Origin: Dehalococcoidia bacterium
GTDB taxonomy: Bacteria > Chloroflexota > Dehalococcoidia > SHYD01 > SHYC01
Length of the DNA stretch: 5,995 bases
Assembly: GCA_016844365.1 (NCBI GenBank)
Contig: JAENIT010000192.1
Location: 1-5,995, forward strand
Direction of reading: 5' to 3'
The position numbers and the translations under genes are program-made. This document shows positions 5,757-5,995 of this stretch, in pieces (the first letter of the stretch is position 1; each line of letters begins with the position of its first letter). The notes under the pieces are model-generated. The model worked only from the letters and a program-made list of their open reading frames with translations, searched no databases and was not told the DNA's origin.

Positions 5757-5816
5757 TAGCGGCGCCAACTCGACCTATGATCATCACTGGCGTGAGAGAA
5801 AAGCCCTAGAGTAAGG

Positions 5817-5823
5817 AAAGGAG
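5817..5823 (+). promoter_or_regulatory. Ribosome binding site of the second CoA-transferase
   Basis: AAAGGAG ends 7 bases before ATG 5831, supporting that start. Confidence 0.7.
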
Positions 5824-5830
5824 AAAGCCG

Positions 5831-5995
5831 ATGCTACCCCTGGAGAAAATACGGATCATAGACATCACGGAGGTGTGGGCGGGCCCCATGTCCACGTCTA
5901 TCCTGGGAGACATGGGAGCTCAGGTCATTCGGCTGGAGTCTTACCCCAGGGCCTCCACCGGCAGGCCCCCGGTAGCTCCCGTCGGAGGAAGGGGT
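5831..5995 (+). CDS. Second family III CoA-transferase, N-terminal part (partial)
   Basis: Only the first 55 codons are in the window; the frame is open to the last base. LPLEKIRIIDITEVWAGP followed by SILGDMGAQVIRLES (residues 24-38) matches the CaiB/BaiF N-terminus: a first strand, GP turn, then helix and GAxVIxxE strand. It differs clearly from the upstream enzyme (ITEVWAGPMSTS against LGTDIPGPFCAK), so it is a diverged paralogue and not a recent duplicate. Some family III enzymes act as two-subunit complexes, for example SmtA/SmtB succinyl-CoA:malate CoA-transferase of Chloroflexus, so a heteromeric pair is possible. The catalytic aspartate lies outside the window. Confidence 0.88.
   Translation, partial: MLPLEKIRIIDITEVWAGPMSTSILGDMGAQVIRLESYPRASTGRPPVAPVGGRG

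Noticed and set aside
5247..5768. 173-residue minus-strand open frame over the first CoA-transferase
   Set aside because: Antisense shadow; the plus strand codes an intact, family-length CoA-transferase.
5762..5793. Inverted repeat GCGCCA/TGGCGT between the CoA-transferase genes
   Set aside because: The six-pair stem has a 20-base loop and no T-run; too weak for a terminator or operator call.
1..5995. CRISPR array, tRNA/rRNA genes, insertion sequence or integrase
   Set aside because: No spaced short repeats, RNA-gene structure, transposase motif or terminal inverted repeats were seen anywhere in the window.

Overview
The window is a compact bacterial stretch, about 55-60% G+C by eye. It suggests a Chloroflexota-like genome, probably Dehalococcoidia or a relative. 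This rests on the style of the branched-chain aminotransferase, two adjacent family III CoA-transferases and a multi-pass bacterial PH-domain protein. The lineage call is inference from protein patterns; no marker gene is present.

Layout. Plus strand, 1-459: the last codons of rnhB (RNase HII), overlapping yraN (UPF0102 nuclease-fold protein). Plus strand, 544-1522: a visibly lower-G+C three-gene cassette of a HEPN-domain protein and two tandem paralogous small proteins of unknown family, all joined by ATGA overlaps. Plus strand, 1522-2512: an rfbB-type dTDP-glucose 4,6-dehydratase gene that has lost its NAD-binding glycine loop. Minus strand, 4383-2601: ilvE-like branched-chain aminotransferase followed by a PH-domain membrane protein. 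Plus strand, 4554-5995: two tandem CaiB/BaiF-family CoA-transferases, the second cut by the window end. A divergent promoter pair lies between ilvE and the first CoA-transferase.

The main result is a recurring pattern of small lesions in otherwise well-conserved genes. The HEPN gene has ACG where an ATG would be expected, with no canonical start in frame before residue 38. The rfbB gene keeps its first eight codons in one frame and the rest in another, as if about 38 bases coding the GxxGxxG loop had been removed. ilvE lacks about 20 residues, in frame, including the conserved Y-I-R-P substrate-binding segment. The cause is either gene decay or assembly/consensus error, and read-level evidence would decide. 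The accessory signal is the HEPN plus twin small-protein cassette, which has the architecture of a toxin-antitoxin-like module but lacks the standard MNT antitoxin motifs.
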